Shown here: positions 18,537 to 28,637 of the stretch, piece by piece | Position numbering within the stretch: position 1 is the first letter of the stretch | Layout of the letters: every line of letters starts with the position of its first letter | DNA from: an uncultured Modestobacter sp. | GTDB taxonomy: Bacteria; Actinomycetota; Actinomycetes; Mycobacteriales; Geodermatophilaceae | Assembly: GCF_947486615.1 (NCBI RefSeq) | Contig: NZ_CANKUD010000005.1 | Span: 186,001-250,000 of the forward strand | Length of the DNA stretch: 64,000 bases | Direction of reading: 5' to 3' | The notes under the pieces: model-generated | Told to the model about the DNA's origin: nothing | The model's database searches: none | Seen by the model: the letters and a program-made list of their open reading frames with translations, nothing else | Translations under genes and position numbers: made by a program

Positions 18537-19258
18537 TCAGAACGAGATCTCGGCGCCGTCCTTGAAGATCCGGCCGGTCACCGTCGGCGGCTCGCGCAGC
18601 AGCGCCAGCGCGCCGGCCGCGCTCTGCTCCGGGGTGCCCGGCGCCTCGTCGCCACCGAGGTCGGTGCGCACCCAGCCGGGGTCGAGGGCGTTGACCGCCA
18701 CCTCGCCGGCGAGCTGGGCGGCCTGCATGAGCACCAGCCCGTTGAGCGCCCACTTGCTCACCCGGTAGCTGCCGATCCCGGCGTCCCGGATCAGCTCGGT
18801 GGTGCCCGCGCCGGAGCTCACGTGCACCACCCGCGGGTCGGTGCCCTTGCGCAGGGCGGGCAGCAGCGCCAGCACCAGCCGGTGCGGGACGACGCAGTTG
18901 ACCAGCAGGCTCTCCTCGAGCGTCCCGGCCGGCTCGTCCTCGAAGCGGGCGTCGCGGGCCAGCATCACCCCGGCGTTGTTCAGCAGCACGTCCAGGGCAC
19001 CCCACCGCTGCCCGACCGCCTCGGCCAGCCGCGCGGGCGTCGTGTCGTCGGTGAGCTCGGCGACCACGGACGTGAACGAGCCGGCCCCGCCGGTCAGCTC
19101 CGTGGCCAGCCGGTCGAGGGCCGCCGCGTCCCGGGCGGTGCCGAGCACGTCCGCGCCGGCGGCGACCAGCTGCCGGGCGACGGCCGCGCCGACCCCGCGG
19201 GAGGCGCCGGTGAGCAGCACCCGGCGTCCCGCGAGGTCGGCGCTGGGGGACGTCTCCG

Positions 19259-19262
<4 letters not shown>
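18537..19262 (-). CDS. SDR family NAD(P)-dependent oxidoreductase
   Basis: VTETSPSADLAGRRVLLTGASRGVGAAVARQLVAAGADVLGTAR...NNAGVMLA...SYRVSKWALNGL. Confidence 0.9.
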
Positions 19263-20656
<1,394 letters not shown>

Positions 20657-20738
20657 GGCGGTGCTGCTCCTAGCTCGGGTGGTCTGGTGCGTGGCTGACC
20701 GGCGCGGCCGGGACCGGGTCGCGCGGGAGGTGCTTCGG

Positions 20739-20764
20739 CCCCCTGCAGGGGCGGGGGCAGGGGG
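20739..20764 (-). terminator. hairpin immediately after the ABC ATPase stop codon
   Basis: CCCCCTGC / GCAGGGGG with 5'-TGACGAAGGACC flank (minus strand). Confidence 0.55.
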
Positions 20765-20771
20765 TCCTTCG

Positions 20772-21875
20772 TCAGTCGACCCGCTGTTGAGTCTGGGCGT
20801 CGAAGACGTGCAGGGCACCTCGGTCGGCGCTCAGCCAGAGCTGCTGGCCGGTGGTGACCGGGGTGCGGGGTTCGGTGCGGACGACGAGGTCGGCGGAGTG
20901 CAGGACGTCGTCGGGGGCGTCGGCCAGGGAGGTGTAGAGGAAGGCGTCCGAGCCCAGCTGCTCGACCACCTCGACCCGGACCGGCAGGCCCTCCCCGGTG
21001 CCGGCCAGGCGCACGGCCTCGGGGCGGAACCCGACGGTGACCTTGCCGTTGCTCGCCGCGGCGCGGGTGAGCTGCTCGCGCGGCACCGGCAGCACGGCGC
21101 CGCCGACCTGCACGCCGCCGTCGATGGCGGAGCCGGTGACCAGGTTCATCGCCGGGGAGCCGATGAACCCGGCGACGAACACGTTGGCCGGGCGGTCGTA
21201 GAGCGCGCCGGGGGTGTCGCACTGCTGCAGGACGCCGTCCTTGAGCACCGCCACGCGGTCGCCCATGGTCATCGCCTCGACCTGGTCGTGGGTGACGTAG
21301 ACGGTGGTGGTGCCCAGCCGGCGCTGCAGGGCCGCGATCTGGGTGCGGGTCTGCACCCGCAGCTTGGCGTCGAGGTTGGACAGCGGCTCGTCCATCAGGA
21401 AGACCTGCGGGTTGCGCACGATCGCCCGGCCCATCGCCACCCGCTGCCGCTGGCCACCCGACAGTGCCTTGGGCCGGCGGGACAGGTAGGGCTCCAGGTC
21501 CAGGATCTTGGCTGCCTCCCGCACCCGGGTGGCCCGTTCGTCCTTGCCGATGCCGGCTAGCTTGAGGGCGAAGCCCATGTTCTCCTCCACCGTCATGTGC
21601 GGGTAGAGGGCGTAGTTCTGGAACACCATGGCGATGTCGCGGTCCTTGGGCGGGGAGTCGGTGACGTCCCGGTCACCGATCACGATCGCCCCGGAGTCCA
21701 CCTCCTCCAGCCCGGCGAGCATCCGCAGCGAGGTGGACTTCCCGCACCCGGACGGGCCGACCAGGACGAGGAACTCCCCGTCGGCGATCTGCAGGTCCAG
21801 CGAGTCCACCGCCGGCCGCTCGGCCTTGGGGTAGATCCGGCTGGCCTGCTGGAAGGAGACGGTGGCCATGGTCAA
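20772..21875 (-). CDS. sn-glycerol-3-phosphate/sugar ABC transporter ATP-binding protein (UgpC/MsiK type)
   Basis: MTMATVSFQQASRIYPKAERPAVDSLDLQIADGEFLVLVGPSGCGKSTSLRMLAGLEEVDSG; C-terminal TOBE-like region. Confidence 0.93.
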   Translation of the reverse strand: MTMATVSFQQASRIYPKAERPAVDSLDLQIADGEFLVLVGPSGCGKSTSLRMLAGLEEVDSGAIVIGDRDVTDSPPKDRDIAMVFQNYALYPHMTVEENMGFALKLAGIGKDERATRVREAAKILDLEPYLSRRPKALSGGQRQRVAMGRAIVRNPQVFLMDEPLSNLDAKLRVQTRTQIAALQRRLGTTTVYVTHDQVEAMTMGDRVAVLKDGVLQQCDTPGALYDRPANVFVAGFIGSPAMNLVTGSAIDGGVQVGGAVLPVPREQLTRAAASNGKVTVGFRPEAVRLAGTGEGLPVRVEVVEQLGSDAFLYTSLADAPDDVLHSADLVVRTEPRTPVTTGQQLWLSADRGALHVFDAQTQQRVD

Positions 21876-21918
21876 GAACCTCTCGGAGAAGGGAGGGGGG
21901 TGGGGTGGGCGCAGCGGG

Positions 21919-22827
21919 TCATCCCTTCACCGCGCCCTGCATGATGCCGCCGACGATCTGCTTGCCCAGGATCGTGAAGACGATGAGCACCGGCAGGGTG
22001 CCGAGCAGGGTGCCGGCCATGATCACCGAGCGCTGCGGCACGTAGCCGGAGCCGAGCCCCGCCAGGGCCACCTGCACGGTGGGGTTCGCGGTGGTCAGCG
22101 CGATGAGCGGCCAGAAGAACTCGTTCCAGGCGGTGAGGAAGGTCAGCATCGCCAGCACGGCCATCGCGGGCCGGGCGACCGGGACGACGATCGACCAGAA
22201 GATCCGGAACGTCGAGGCGCCGTCGACCCGGCCGGCCTCCAGCAGCTCGTTGGGCAGCGCGGAGATCAGGTACTGCCGCATGAAGAAGACGCCGAAGGCG
22301 CTCACCAGCGTGGGGAGGATGACCGCCTGCAGCTGGTTCACCCACTGGAGCTCGGCGATCATCATGAACAGCGGGATCACCGAGAGCTGGGTCGGCACCA
22401 TCATCGTGCCGATCACCAGGGCGAGGAGCACGCCCTTGCCGCGGAACGCGAGCTTGGCGAAGGCGAACCCGGCCAGCGTGCAGAACAGCACGGTGCCCAC
22501 GGTGATGGCGCCGGAGACCAGCACCGAGTTGAGGATCGCCTTGCCGATCGGCGCCTGCTCGAGAGCCAGCTGGAAGTTCTCGAACAGGCTGGCGTTCGGC
22601 AGGAACGGCGGCGGGGTGGCGGCGATCTCGGCGTTGGTGTGCGACCCCGCGACCAGGGTCCAGTAGAGCGGGAAGATCGACACCAGTGCCACGAGGGTGA
22701 GCATCGTGTAGGTGACCGGGCCGGGCCTGCCGGCCTTGCTGCCGCCCCGGTGCCGGCGGCGGGCGGCGGGTGCGGCGGGGGAGGGGTCCCGGCCGGCATC
22801 GGGTACGGGGGGAGCGAGGGTCGCCAT
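21919..22827 (-). CDS. carbohydrate ABC transporter permease
   Basis: TYTMLTLVALVSIFPLYWTLVAGSHTNAEIAATPPPFLPNASLFENFQLALE. Confidence 0.92.
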   Translation of the reverse strand: MATLAPPVPDAGRDPSPAAPAARRRHRGGSKAGRPGPVTYTMLTLVALVSIFPLYWTLVAGSHTNAEIAATPPPFLPNASLFENFQLALEQAPIGKAILNSVLVSGAITVGTVLFCTLAGFAFAKLAFRGKGVLLALVIGTMMVPTQLSVIPLFMMIAELQWVNQLQAVILPTLVSAFGVFFMRQYLISALPNELLEAGRVDGASTFRIFWSIVVPVARPAMAVLAMLTFLTAWNEFFWPLIALTTANPTVQVALAGLGSGYVPQRSVIMAGTLLGTLPVLIVFTILGKQIVGGIMQGAVKG

Positions 22828-22836
22828 GCCGGTCTC

Positions 22837-23820
22837 CTACCGGTCGGCCCGGGCGCGGAGGCGGCCGATGACGGCGTTGACCCCCACGATCACCAGGATG
22901 ATCATGAACATCGCCCAGGCGGTGGTGGCTGCCTGCCCGATGTGGAAGTTGCTCCAGCCCTGCTGGTACATCAGCAGGCCGAGCGTCTGGTACTGCCCGG
23001 AGGCGCCGCCGGAGGTGGTGCCGTTGCCGGCGAACAGCAGCGGCTCACCGAACAGCTGGACCGCGCCGATGGTCGACACGACGATGGTGAACAGGATCGT
23101 CGGGCGCAGCGACGGGATCGTCACGTTGAGGAACTGCTTCCACTTGCTCGCGCCGTCGATCTCCGCGGCCTCGTAGAGCTCCCCGGGGATCGACTGCATC
23201 GCGGCCAGGTAGATGAGCGCGTTGTAGCCGGTCCAACGCCAGGTGACGATCACCGCGATGGCGACCTGGCTGCTGACCGTCCCGGACTCCCAGTCGATCC
23301 GGTTCAGGCCGACGGCCTCCAGCATGGTGTTGATCAGCCCGTAGTCGCGGCCGAAGAGCTGGGAGAAGACCAGGGTCGCGGCGGCGATGCTGGTCGCGTA
23401 CGGCATCAGCATCACGGTGCGGAAGAAGGTGCGGCCGCGGAGCTTGTAGTTCAGCAGGTGGGCCAGCCCCAGGGCCATGCACAGCTGGGGGACCGTCGCC
23501 AGGATGCCGATGGTCAGGGTGTTGCGGGCGGCGTTCCAGAAGAACTCGCTCTGCAGCAGCTCCCGGTAGTTCTCCAGCCCGACCCAGGTGCCGCCGTTGA
23601 TGTTCGACAGGCTGGTCTCGTGCAGCGAGACCCAGGCGGTGTACATGAACGGGTAGAGGCTGAACGCCCCGAACACCAGGAAGAACGGTGCGACGTAGGC
23701 GTAGCCCCAGCGGTTGCGGGTCAGCTGGCGGCGCTTGCGGGGGCGGCCGGGGAGCTCGGTCCGGTCTGGTGCTGGCGCGGCGATCGCCGCCTCACGGACG
23801 GTGCCACTGGCGATGGTCAT
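22837..23820 (-). CDS. carbohydrate ABC transporter permease
   Basis: MTIASGTVREAAIAAPAPDRTELPGRPRKRRQLTRNRWGYAYVAPFFLVFGAFSLYPFMYTAWVSLHE. Confidence 0.92.
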   Translation of the reverse strand: MTIASGTVREAAIAAPAPDRTELPGRPRKRRQLTRNRWGYAYVAPFFLVFGAFSLYPFMYTAWVSLHETSLSNINGGTWVGLENYRELLQSEFFWNAARNTLTIGILATVPQLCMALGLAHLLNYKLRGRTFFRTVMLMPYATSIAAATLVFSQLFGRDYGLINTMLEAVGLNRIDWESGTVSSQVAIAVIVTWRWTGYNALIYLAAMQSIPGELYEAAEIDGASKWKQFLNVTIPSLRPTILFTIVVSTIGAVQLFGEPLLFAGNGTTSGGASGQYQTLGLLMYQQGWSNFHIGQAATTAWAMFMIILVIVGVNAVIGRLRARADR

Positions 23821-23903
23821 GCAGGGTCCTCGACGGATCGGGTGCGCGGATCGGGCCGGACGGGTCCCGGGGGCTCGAGCGGGCCGGGACGGCGGACCGG
23901 GCA

Positions 23904-23936
23904 GGTGCCCGGGGGCGTTCGACGCCCCCGGGCACC
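23904..23936 (-). terminator. strong intra-operon hairpin between substrate-binding and permease genes
   Basis: GGTGCCCGGGGGCGT-TCG-ACGCCCCCGGGCACC perfect 15-bp stem. Confidence 0.8.
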
Positions 23937-23966
23937 GCGTCCGGTCGGCGGCTGCGTGACCTGGGG

Positions 23967-25286
23967 TCAGCCGCCGGTGGCCTGGCGAGCCGCCTTCAGC
24001 GCGTTCTCCCAACCCTCGTCGGGGGTCGCACCGCCGGAGGCGATGTCGGTCAGCGCCGTGGTGAACGCCTCCTGGATCTGCGTGTCGTACGGGCCGATCG
24101 GGGTGCGCTGGATGTTCGCCGCGGACTCACCGAAGATCTCGCCGGTCGGGGCGCCGCTGAAGTACTCGTTGGTCGCGTCCATGACCCCGGGGTCCTCCGC
24201 AGCCTGCGGGCTGGAGGGGAAGTGCGCGGCGTCGGTGAACATCTTGACCTGCTGCTCCGGGGCGGTCAGCCACTCGGCCAGGTCCTTGGCGGCCTCGACG
24301 TTCTCTCCGCCGGCCGGGACGCCGAGGAACGAGCCGCCCCAGTTGCTGGCGCTCTCGTCGGAACCCGGCAGCGGCGCGATGTCCCAGAGCCCGGCGCCGG
24401 CGTCACCCATCTGGGAGTTGATGTAGCCGAGCATCCAGGCCGGGCAGGCGATGGTGGCGAAGGCGCCGTTGGAGAACGCGGCGTTCCACTCGTCACCGAA
24501 CTGGCTGAGGTTGGCGGTCAGGCCCTCGTCGGCGGCCGTGCTGGCGTACTCCCACGCCCGCTCGACGCCGTCGCTCTCCTCGGGGATCGGGTTGCCCTCC
24601 TCGTCGTTGTAGGCGACCTCGCCCTGGTAGACCGAGGAGGAGAAGATGCTCGCCGGGCTGTCGACGAAGGCAGCGTCGGACGTGGACTGGTACTGGCGCG
24701 CGGTGTCCAGGTACGCGTCCCAGGTCGGCCACAGCTCGGCCACCTGGGCGCGCTCGGTGGGCAGCCCGGCCTGCTCGAACAGGTCCGTGCGGTAGCACAT
24801 GGCCTGCGGGCCGGTGTCCGTGCCCAGGCCGATGGTCTTGCCGTCCGCAGTGGAGGCCTGGCCCCACTTCCAGTCGTAGAAGTTGCCCTCGAGCTCGTCG
24901 GCGTTCTCCTCCGCGGCGAAGTCGACGAACGCGTCGGCGTGGTTGCGCACGACGTCGGCGATGAAGCCGATCTCGAAGGCCTGGATGTCGTCGAGGCCGG
25001 AGTTCGCGGCCAGCCGGGTCTGCAGCGACTTGTAGTACGCGGCGGACTGGGCGACGTTGTTCTGCTCGATCGTGACGTTCGGGTGGAGCTCCATGTACTC
25101 CTCGTAGAGCCCCGCGTTGTCGAAGTCCATCGTCCCGAACGTGCCGACGGTCAGGGTGACCGGGGCGTCGGGGTCGTAGTCGGCGGCGTCGGCGCTCGCA
25201 TCGTCCGAACCGCCGCACCCGGCGGTCAGCAGGACCGCGGCCAGAGCCGCTCCCCACGCCGCCCTGCTCCTCGTGGAATGGAACAT
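23967..25286 (-). CDS. extracellular sugar-binding lipoprotein (ABC transporter family 1)
   Basis: MFHSTRSRAAWGAALAAVLLTAGCGGSDDASADAADYDPDAPVTLTVGTFGTMDFDNAGLYEEYMELHPNVTIEQNN. Confidence 0.92.
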   Translation of the reverse strand: MFHSTRSRAAWGAALAAVLLTAGCGGSDDASADAADYDPDAPVTLTVGTFGTMDFDNAGLYEEYMELHPNVTIEQNNVAQSAAYYKSLQTRLAANSGLDDIQAFEIGFIADVVRNHADAFVDFAAEENADELEGNFYDWKWGQASTADGKTIGLGTDTGPQAMCYRTDLFEQAGLPTERAQVAELWPTWDAYLDTARQYQSTSDAAFVDSPASIFSSSVYQGEVAYNDEEGNPIPEESDGVERAWEYASTAADEGLTANLSQFGDEWNAAFSNGAFATIACPAWMLGYINSQMGDAGAGLWDIAPLPGSDESASNWGGSFLGVPAGGENVEAAKDLAEWLTAPEQQVKMFTDAAHFPSSPQAAEDPGVMDATNEYFSGAPTGEIFGESAANIQRTPIGPYDTQIQEAFTTALTDIASGGATPDEGWENALKAARQATGG

Positions 25287-25342
25287 CTGACCTCCTGGGT
25301 CCTTCCCGGGACGGGTGCTCCGATGCACCGTCCGCCGGGGGC

Positions 25343-25358
25343 GTGAGAACGCTCTCAC
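25343..25358. promoter_or_regulatory. predicted LacI-family operator 1
   Basis: GTGAGAACGCTCTCAC near-perfect dyad in divergent intergenic region. Confidence 0.7.
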
Positions 25359-25432
25359 GGCCGTGACGCACAGAGTGGTCTGGGCCACAAGCGACTGTCA
25401 AGTAACAGCTGGGTAACGCCCAGGGGCTGTCG

Positions 25433-25444
25433 GAGAGCGCTCTC
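25433..25444. promoter_or_regulatory. predicted LacI-family operator 2
   Basis: GAGAGCGCTCTC perfect 12-bp palindrome with central CG. Confidence 0.75.
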
Positions 25445-25485
25445 ACGGTGCACCATGTGTGCACCGCCCGAGCACTGGAGACCGC

Positions 25486-26514
25486 ATGACCGACACGACC
25501 TCGCGCGCCGCGTCGCCGACGCTGGACGAGGTGGCCGTGCTCGCCGGCGTCTCGCGCGCCACCGTCTCCCGGGTGGTCAACGACTCGCCGAAGGTCAGCC
25601 CCGAGGCCCGCCAGGCGGTGCTGTCGGCGGTGGCACAGCTGCGCTATGTGCCCAACCGGATGGCCCGCAGCCTGGTGACCCGGCGCACCGACACGGTCGC
25701 CCTGGTGCTCAACGAGCCGAACACCCAGGTGTTCTCCGACCCGTTCTTCGCCAGCATCGTCCGTGGGGTGTCGGCGACGCTGGCCGACACCGACCTGAAC
25801 CTGGTGCTGCTCACCGCCCAGGACGAGCGGGAGCAGGAGAAGATCGGCCGGTACGCCCGTCAGGGCCACGTGGACGGCGTGATCCTGATGTCGGTGCACA
25901 GCGACGACCCGCTGCCGGACATCCTCGAGGAGGCCGGCATCCCGCTGGTGCTGTGCGGCCGGCCCTTCGACGACCGTGCGGTGGCCTACGTCGACGCCGA
26001 CAACCGCGGCGGCGCGCGGGAGGCGGCGGCCTACCTCGCGGCCTCGGGGCGCCGGCGGATCGCCACCATCACCGGCCCGCTGGACATGATCGCCGGGGTC
26101 GACCGGCTGGCCGGCTACCAGGCCGGCCTGGCGGCCGCCGGGCAGGAGGTGCGCGCCGACCTGCTCGCCGAGGGCGACTTCACCGAGGTCGGCGGCGCGC
26201 GGGCGATGGCGGCGCTGCTCGAGCGCGCGCCCGACCTGGACGCGGTGTTCGTCGCCTCGGACCCGATGGCGGTCGGTGCGCTCCGCGCGCTGCGTGAAGC
26301 CGGCCGGCGGGTGCCCGAGGACGTCGCGGTGGTCGGCTTCGACGACGCCGCGGTCGCCGAGCGCTGCGACCCGCCACTGACCACGGTCGCCCAGCCGCTC
26401 ACCGACATGACGCCGCTGCTCACCGAGCTGCTGTTGCGCCAGATCGAGGGCGTCGGCGAACAGGCGGAGTCCCGGGTCTGCCGCACCCATCTGGTCCGCC
26501 GCGCCTCTGCCTGA
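25486..26514 (+). CDS. LacI family transcriptional regulator (CebR/BxlR-like)
   Basis: ASPTLDEVAVLAGVSRATVSRVVNDSPKVSPEARQAVLSAVAQLRYVPNRMARSLVTRRT HTH; divergent from sugar ABC operon. Confidence 0.93.
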   Translation: MTDTTSRAASPTLDEVAVLAGVSRATVSRVVNDSPKVSPEARQAVLSAVAQLRYVPNRMARSLVTRRTDTVALVLNEPNTQVFSDPFFASIVRGVSATLADTDLNLVLLTAQDEREQEKIGRYARQGHVDGVILMSVHSDDPLPDILEEAGIPLVLCGRPFDDRAVAYVDADNRGGAREAAAYLAASGRRRIATITGPLDMIAGVDRLAGYQAGLAAAGQEVRADLLAEGDFTEVGGARAMAALLERAPDLDAVFVASDPMAVGALRALREAGRRVPEDVAVVGFDDAAVAERCDPPLTTVAQPLTDMTPLLTELLLRQIEGVGEQAESRVCRTHLVRRASA

Positions 26515-26554
26515 GGGTCGTTGCTCGCAGCCGCTGGCTCGGCGCGCGACCCTC
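26513..26554 (+). terminator. hairpin overlapping stop codon of LacI regulator gene
   Basis: GAGGGTCG (26513-26520) / CGACCCTC (26547-26554). Confidence 0.45.
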
Positions 26555-26860
26555 CAGTGGGGTCGTCCCCCCACGTCACCCGGTTGGTCGGTGGGTGCAG
26601 TGGGCCGGGTGTGAGGTCCTCCCGGTCCGGCCGGTGACACCGCAGGGGGTCGAGCGACCGCGCCTCCGGGACATCTCGTGCCGGGCGGCGTGTACGTGGG
26701 CGGCTGTGGGACCTGCGTGGGGAGAGGCGCCGTCTCGCGGCCGAGGGGAGGGGCTTCGTGGTCGTGACGGACGAGGACTCGCGACTCGGACGCTTCGGCA
26801 GCACACCCGCTCGAGCCTGAGGTCCTTGACCGTCGACCGGATTACTGTAACGTCCCAGTA

Positions 26861-26868
26861 GAACGTTC
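26861..26868. promoter_or_regulatory. candidate operator of the second LacI regulator, downstream of a TTGACC promoter-like element (26826)
   Basis: GAACGTTC palindrome 30 nt upstream of the ATG; related half-site TAACGT at 26848. Confidence 0.4.
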
Positions 26869-26897
26869 AAGTCGACGACTCCGGGGGCGGGTGCGGA

Positions 26898-27965
26898 ATG
26901 GTCCAACGACCCAGCCTGCGGGCCGTGGCGGCAGCTGCGGGGGTGTCTCCCACGACGATCTCGAACGCCTACAACCGTCCCGAGCAGCTCTCGGAGGCGC
27001 TCCGCGAGCGCATCCTCGAGCTCGCCGAGCAGATGGGCTATTCGGGACCCGACCCCAGTGCGAGCTCGTTGCGGGGTCGTCGCGCCGGCTCGATCGGCGT
27101 GCTGTTCGCCCAGGAACTGACCTATGCGTTCTCCGACCCGTACTGCGCCGAACTGCTCACCGGCGTGGCGGAGGTCGCCACGACCACCGGGACGAACGTC
27201 CTGCTGATGCCGGTGGGGCCGCACTCCGTCTCGAAGGGCCACTCGCGCGCAGAGGAGATGCGTCTGGTGCAGAACGTCCGCCGGGCGGTGCTCGACGGCG
27301 CCATCGCCGACGGTGTCGACACCGAGCACCCCGTGCTGCGCGTCCTCGCCAACCGCGGGATCCCGATCATCAGCACGGTCGACACCGGGAGCCCCTGCGT
27401 CCTGGTCGACGACCGAGGTGCCGCCGTCGAGGTCGGCCGCCATCTCCGGGAGCTGGGGCACCGGCGCTGCGCCGTGATCATCGACAGCATGGACGACGAC
27501 GAGCCCGTGGTCGGCGTGCGTGACGAGTCGCGGCTGTTCCCCTACGCCCGGCTGCGTCTGGAGGGCCTGCGCGCCGGTCTGGGACCGGGGGCGGAGGTGA
27601 CCCCGGTGTCGGCGGGGACGAACACCCTGGAGTCTGGCCGGAAGGCCGCCGCCGCCGTGCTGGCGGTCGCGGCCGCCGCAGGCGCGCAGCCCACGGTCAT
27701 CGCCGCCACCACCGACGTCCTGGCGTTGGGCGTGATCGACACGCTCCGGTCGCAGGGCCTCCAGGTCGGCGCCGAGATCTCCGTGACCGGCTTCGACGAC
27801 ATCCCGCGTGCCGAGGACGCCGGCCTCACGACCGTGCGTCAGCCCGTCCGGGAGAAGGGCCGGGTCATGGCGCGGATGCTCGTCGACCCGACGTACGGCC
27901 AGACGCGAGTCACCCTCCCCACCGAAGTCGTCATCCGGACCAGCACCGCCCCCGCCGCCAGCTAG
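26898..27965 (+). CDS. LacI family transcriptional regulator
   Basis: MVQRPSLRAVAAAAGVSPTTISNAYNRPEQLSEALRERILELAEQMGYSGPDPSASSLRGRR. Confidence 0.92.
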   Translation: MVQRPSLRAVAAAAGVSPTTISNAYNRPEQLSEALRERILELAEQMGYSGPDPSASSLRGRRAGSIGVLFAQELTYAFSDPYCAELLTGVAEVATTTGTNVLLMPVGPHSVSKGHSRAEEMRLVQNVRRAVLDGAIADGVDTEHPVLRVLANRGIPIISTVDTGSPCVLVDDRGAAVEVGRHLRELGHRRCAVIIDSMDDDEPVVGVRDESRLFPYARLRLEGLRAGLGPGAEVTPVSAGTNTLESGRKAAAAVLAVAAAAGAQPTVIAATTDVLALGVIDTLRSQGLQVGAEISVTGFDDIPRAEDAGLTTVRQPVREKGRVMARMLVDPTYGQTRVTLPTEVVIRTSTAPAAS

Positions 27966-27998
27966 CGCCGGGTCACCACGAGCGCAGGGACATCGACC

Positions 27999-28568
27999 AT
28001 GCACGCTGCAGCAACCGACATCCGGCTCGGCCTCATCATCGGGAGCGTCCGCGCCGAGAGGTTCGGGCCCGTCGTCGCCGCCTGGGTGCAGCAGCGCATC
28101 GAGGCGCACGGCGGCATCGACCTGGACGTGATCGACCTGGCCGACTTCTCGATCCCGGTCGGGCTCGACGGCTCGGGTGACACCGGACGGTTGTGCGCCC
28201 GCATCGCCGCGGCGGACGCCTTCGTGGTCGTCACGCCCGAGTACAACCACGGCTACCCCGGGTATCTCAAGATCGCCATCGACGCCGTGGTGGACGAGTG
28301 GCAGGCGAAGCCGCTGGGATTCGTGTCCTACGGCGGGCTCGCAGGCGGTTCCCGGTCGGTGGAGCAGCTGCGACCGGTCTTCGCCGAGCTCCAGGTCGTC
28401 ACGGTCCGGGACGCCGTGGCCTTCCCCGGCGTCTGGGAGCGCTTCGACGACGCCGGCCGCCTGCCCGACCCCGAACGGCATGAGCGGGCTGCCGCGTCGA
28501 TGCTCGACCAGGTCCTGTGGTGGGCCGAGGCGTTGCGCGCGGCTCGGCGCTCGGTCGTCGCTGCCTGA
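27999..28568 (+). CDS. NADPH-dependent FMN reductase family protein
   Basis: IRLGLIIGSVRAERFGPVVAAWVQQR...VVVTPEYNHGYPGYLKIAIDAVVDEWQAKPLGFVSYGG. Confidence 0.92.
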   Translation: MHAAATDIRLGLIIGSVRAERFGPVVAAWVQQRIEAHGGIDLDVIDLADFSIPVGLDGSGDTGRLCARIAAADAFVVVTPEYNHGYPGYLKIAIDAVVDEWQAKPLGFVSYGGLAGGSRSVEQLRPVFAELQVVTVRDAVAFPGVWERFDDAGRLPDPERHERAAASMLDQVLWWAEALRAARRSVVAA

Positions 28569-28637
28569 GCGCTGGCGCCCCCCGGCGCCGAGTGCGTCGT
28601 GCCCCATGACCCTCGCACCCGGCGAAGGAGCCCCGTC

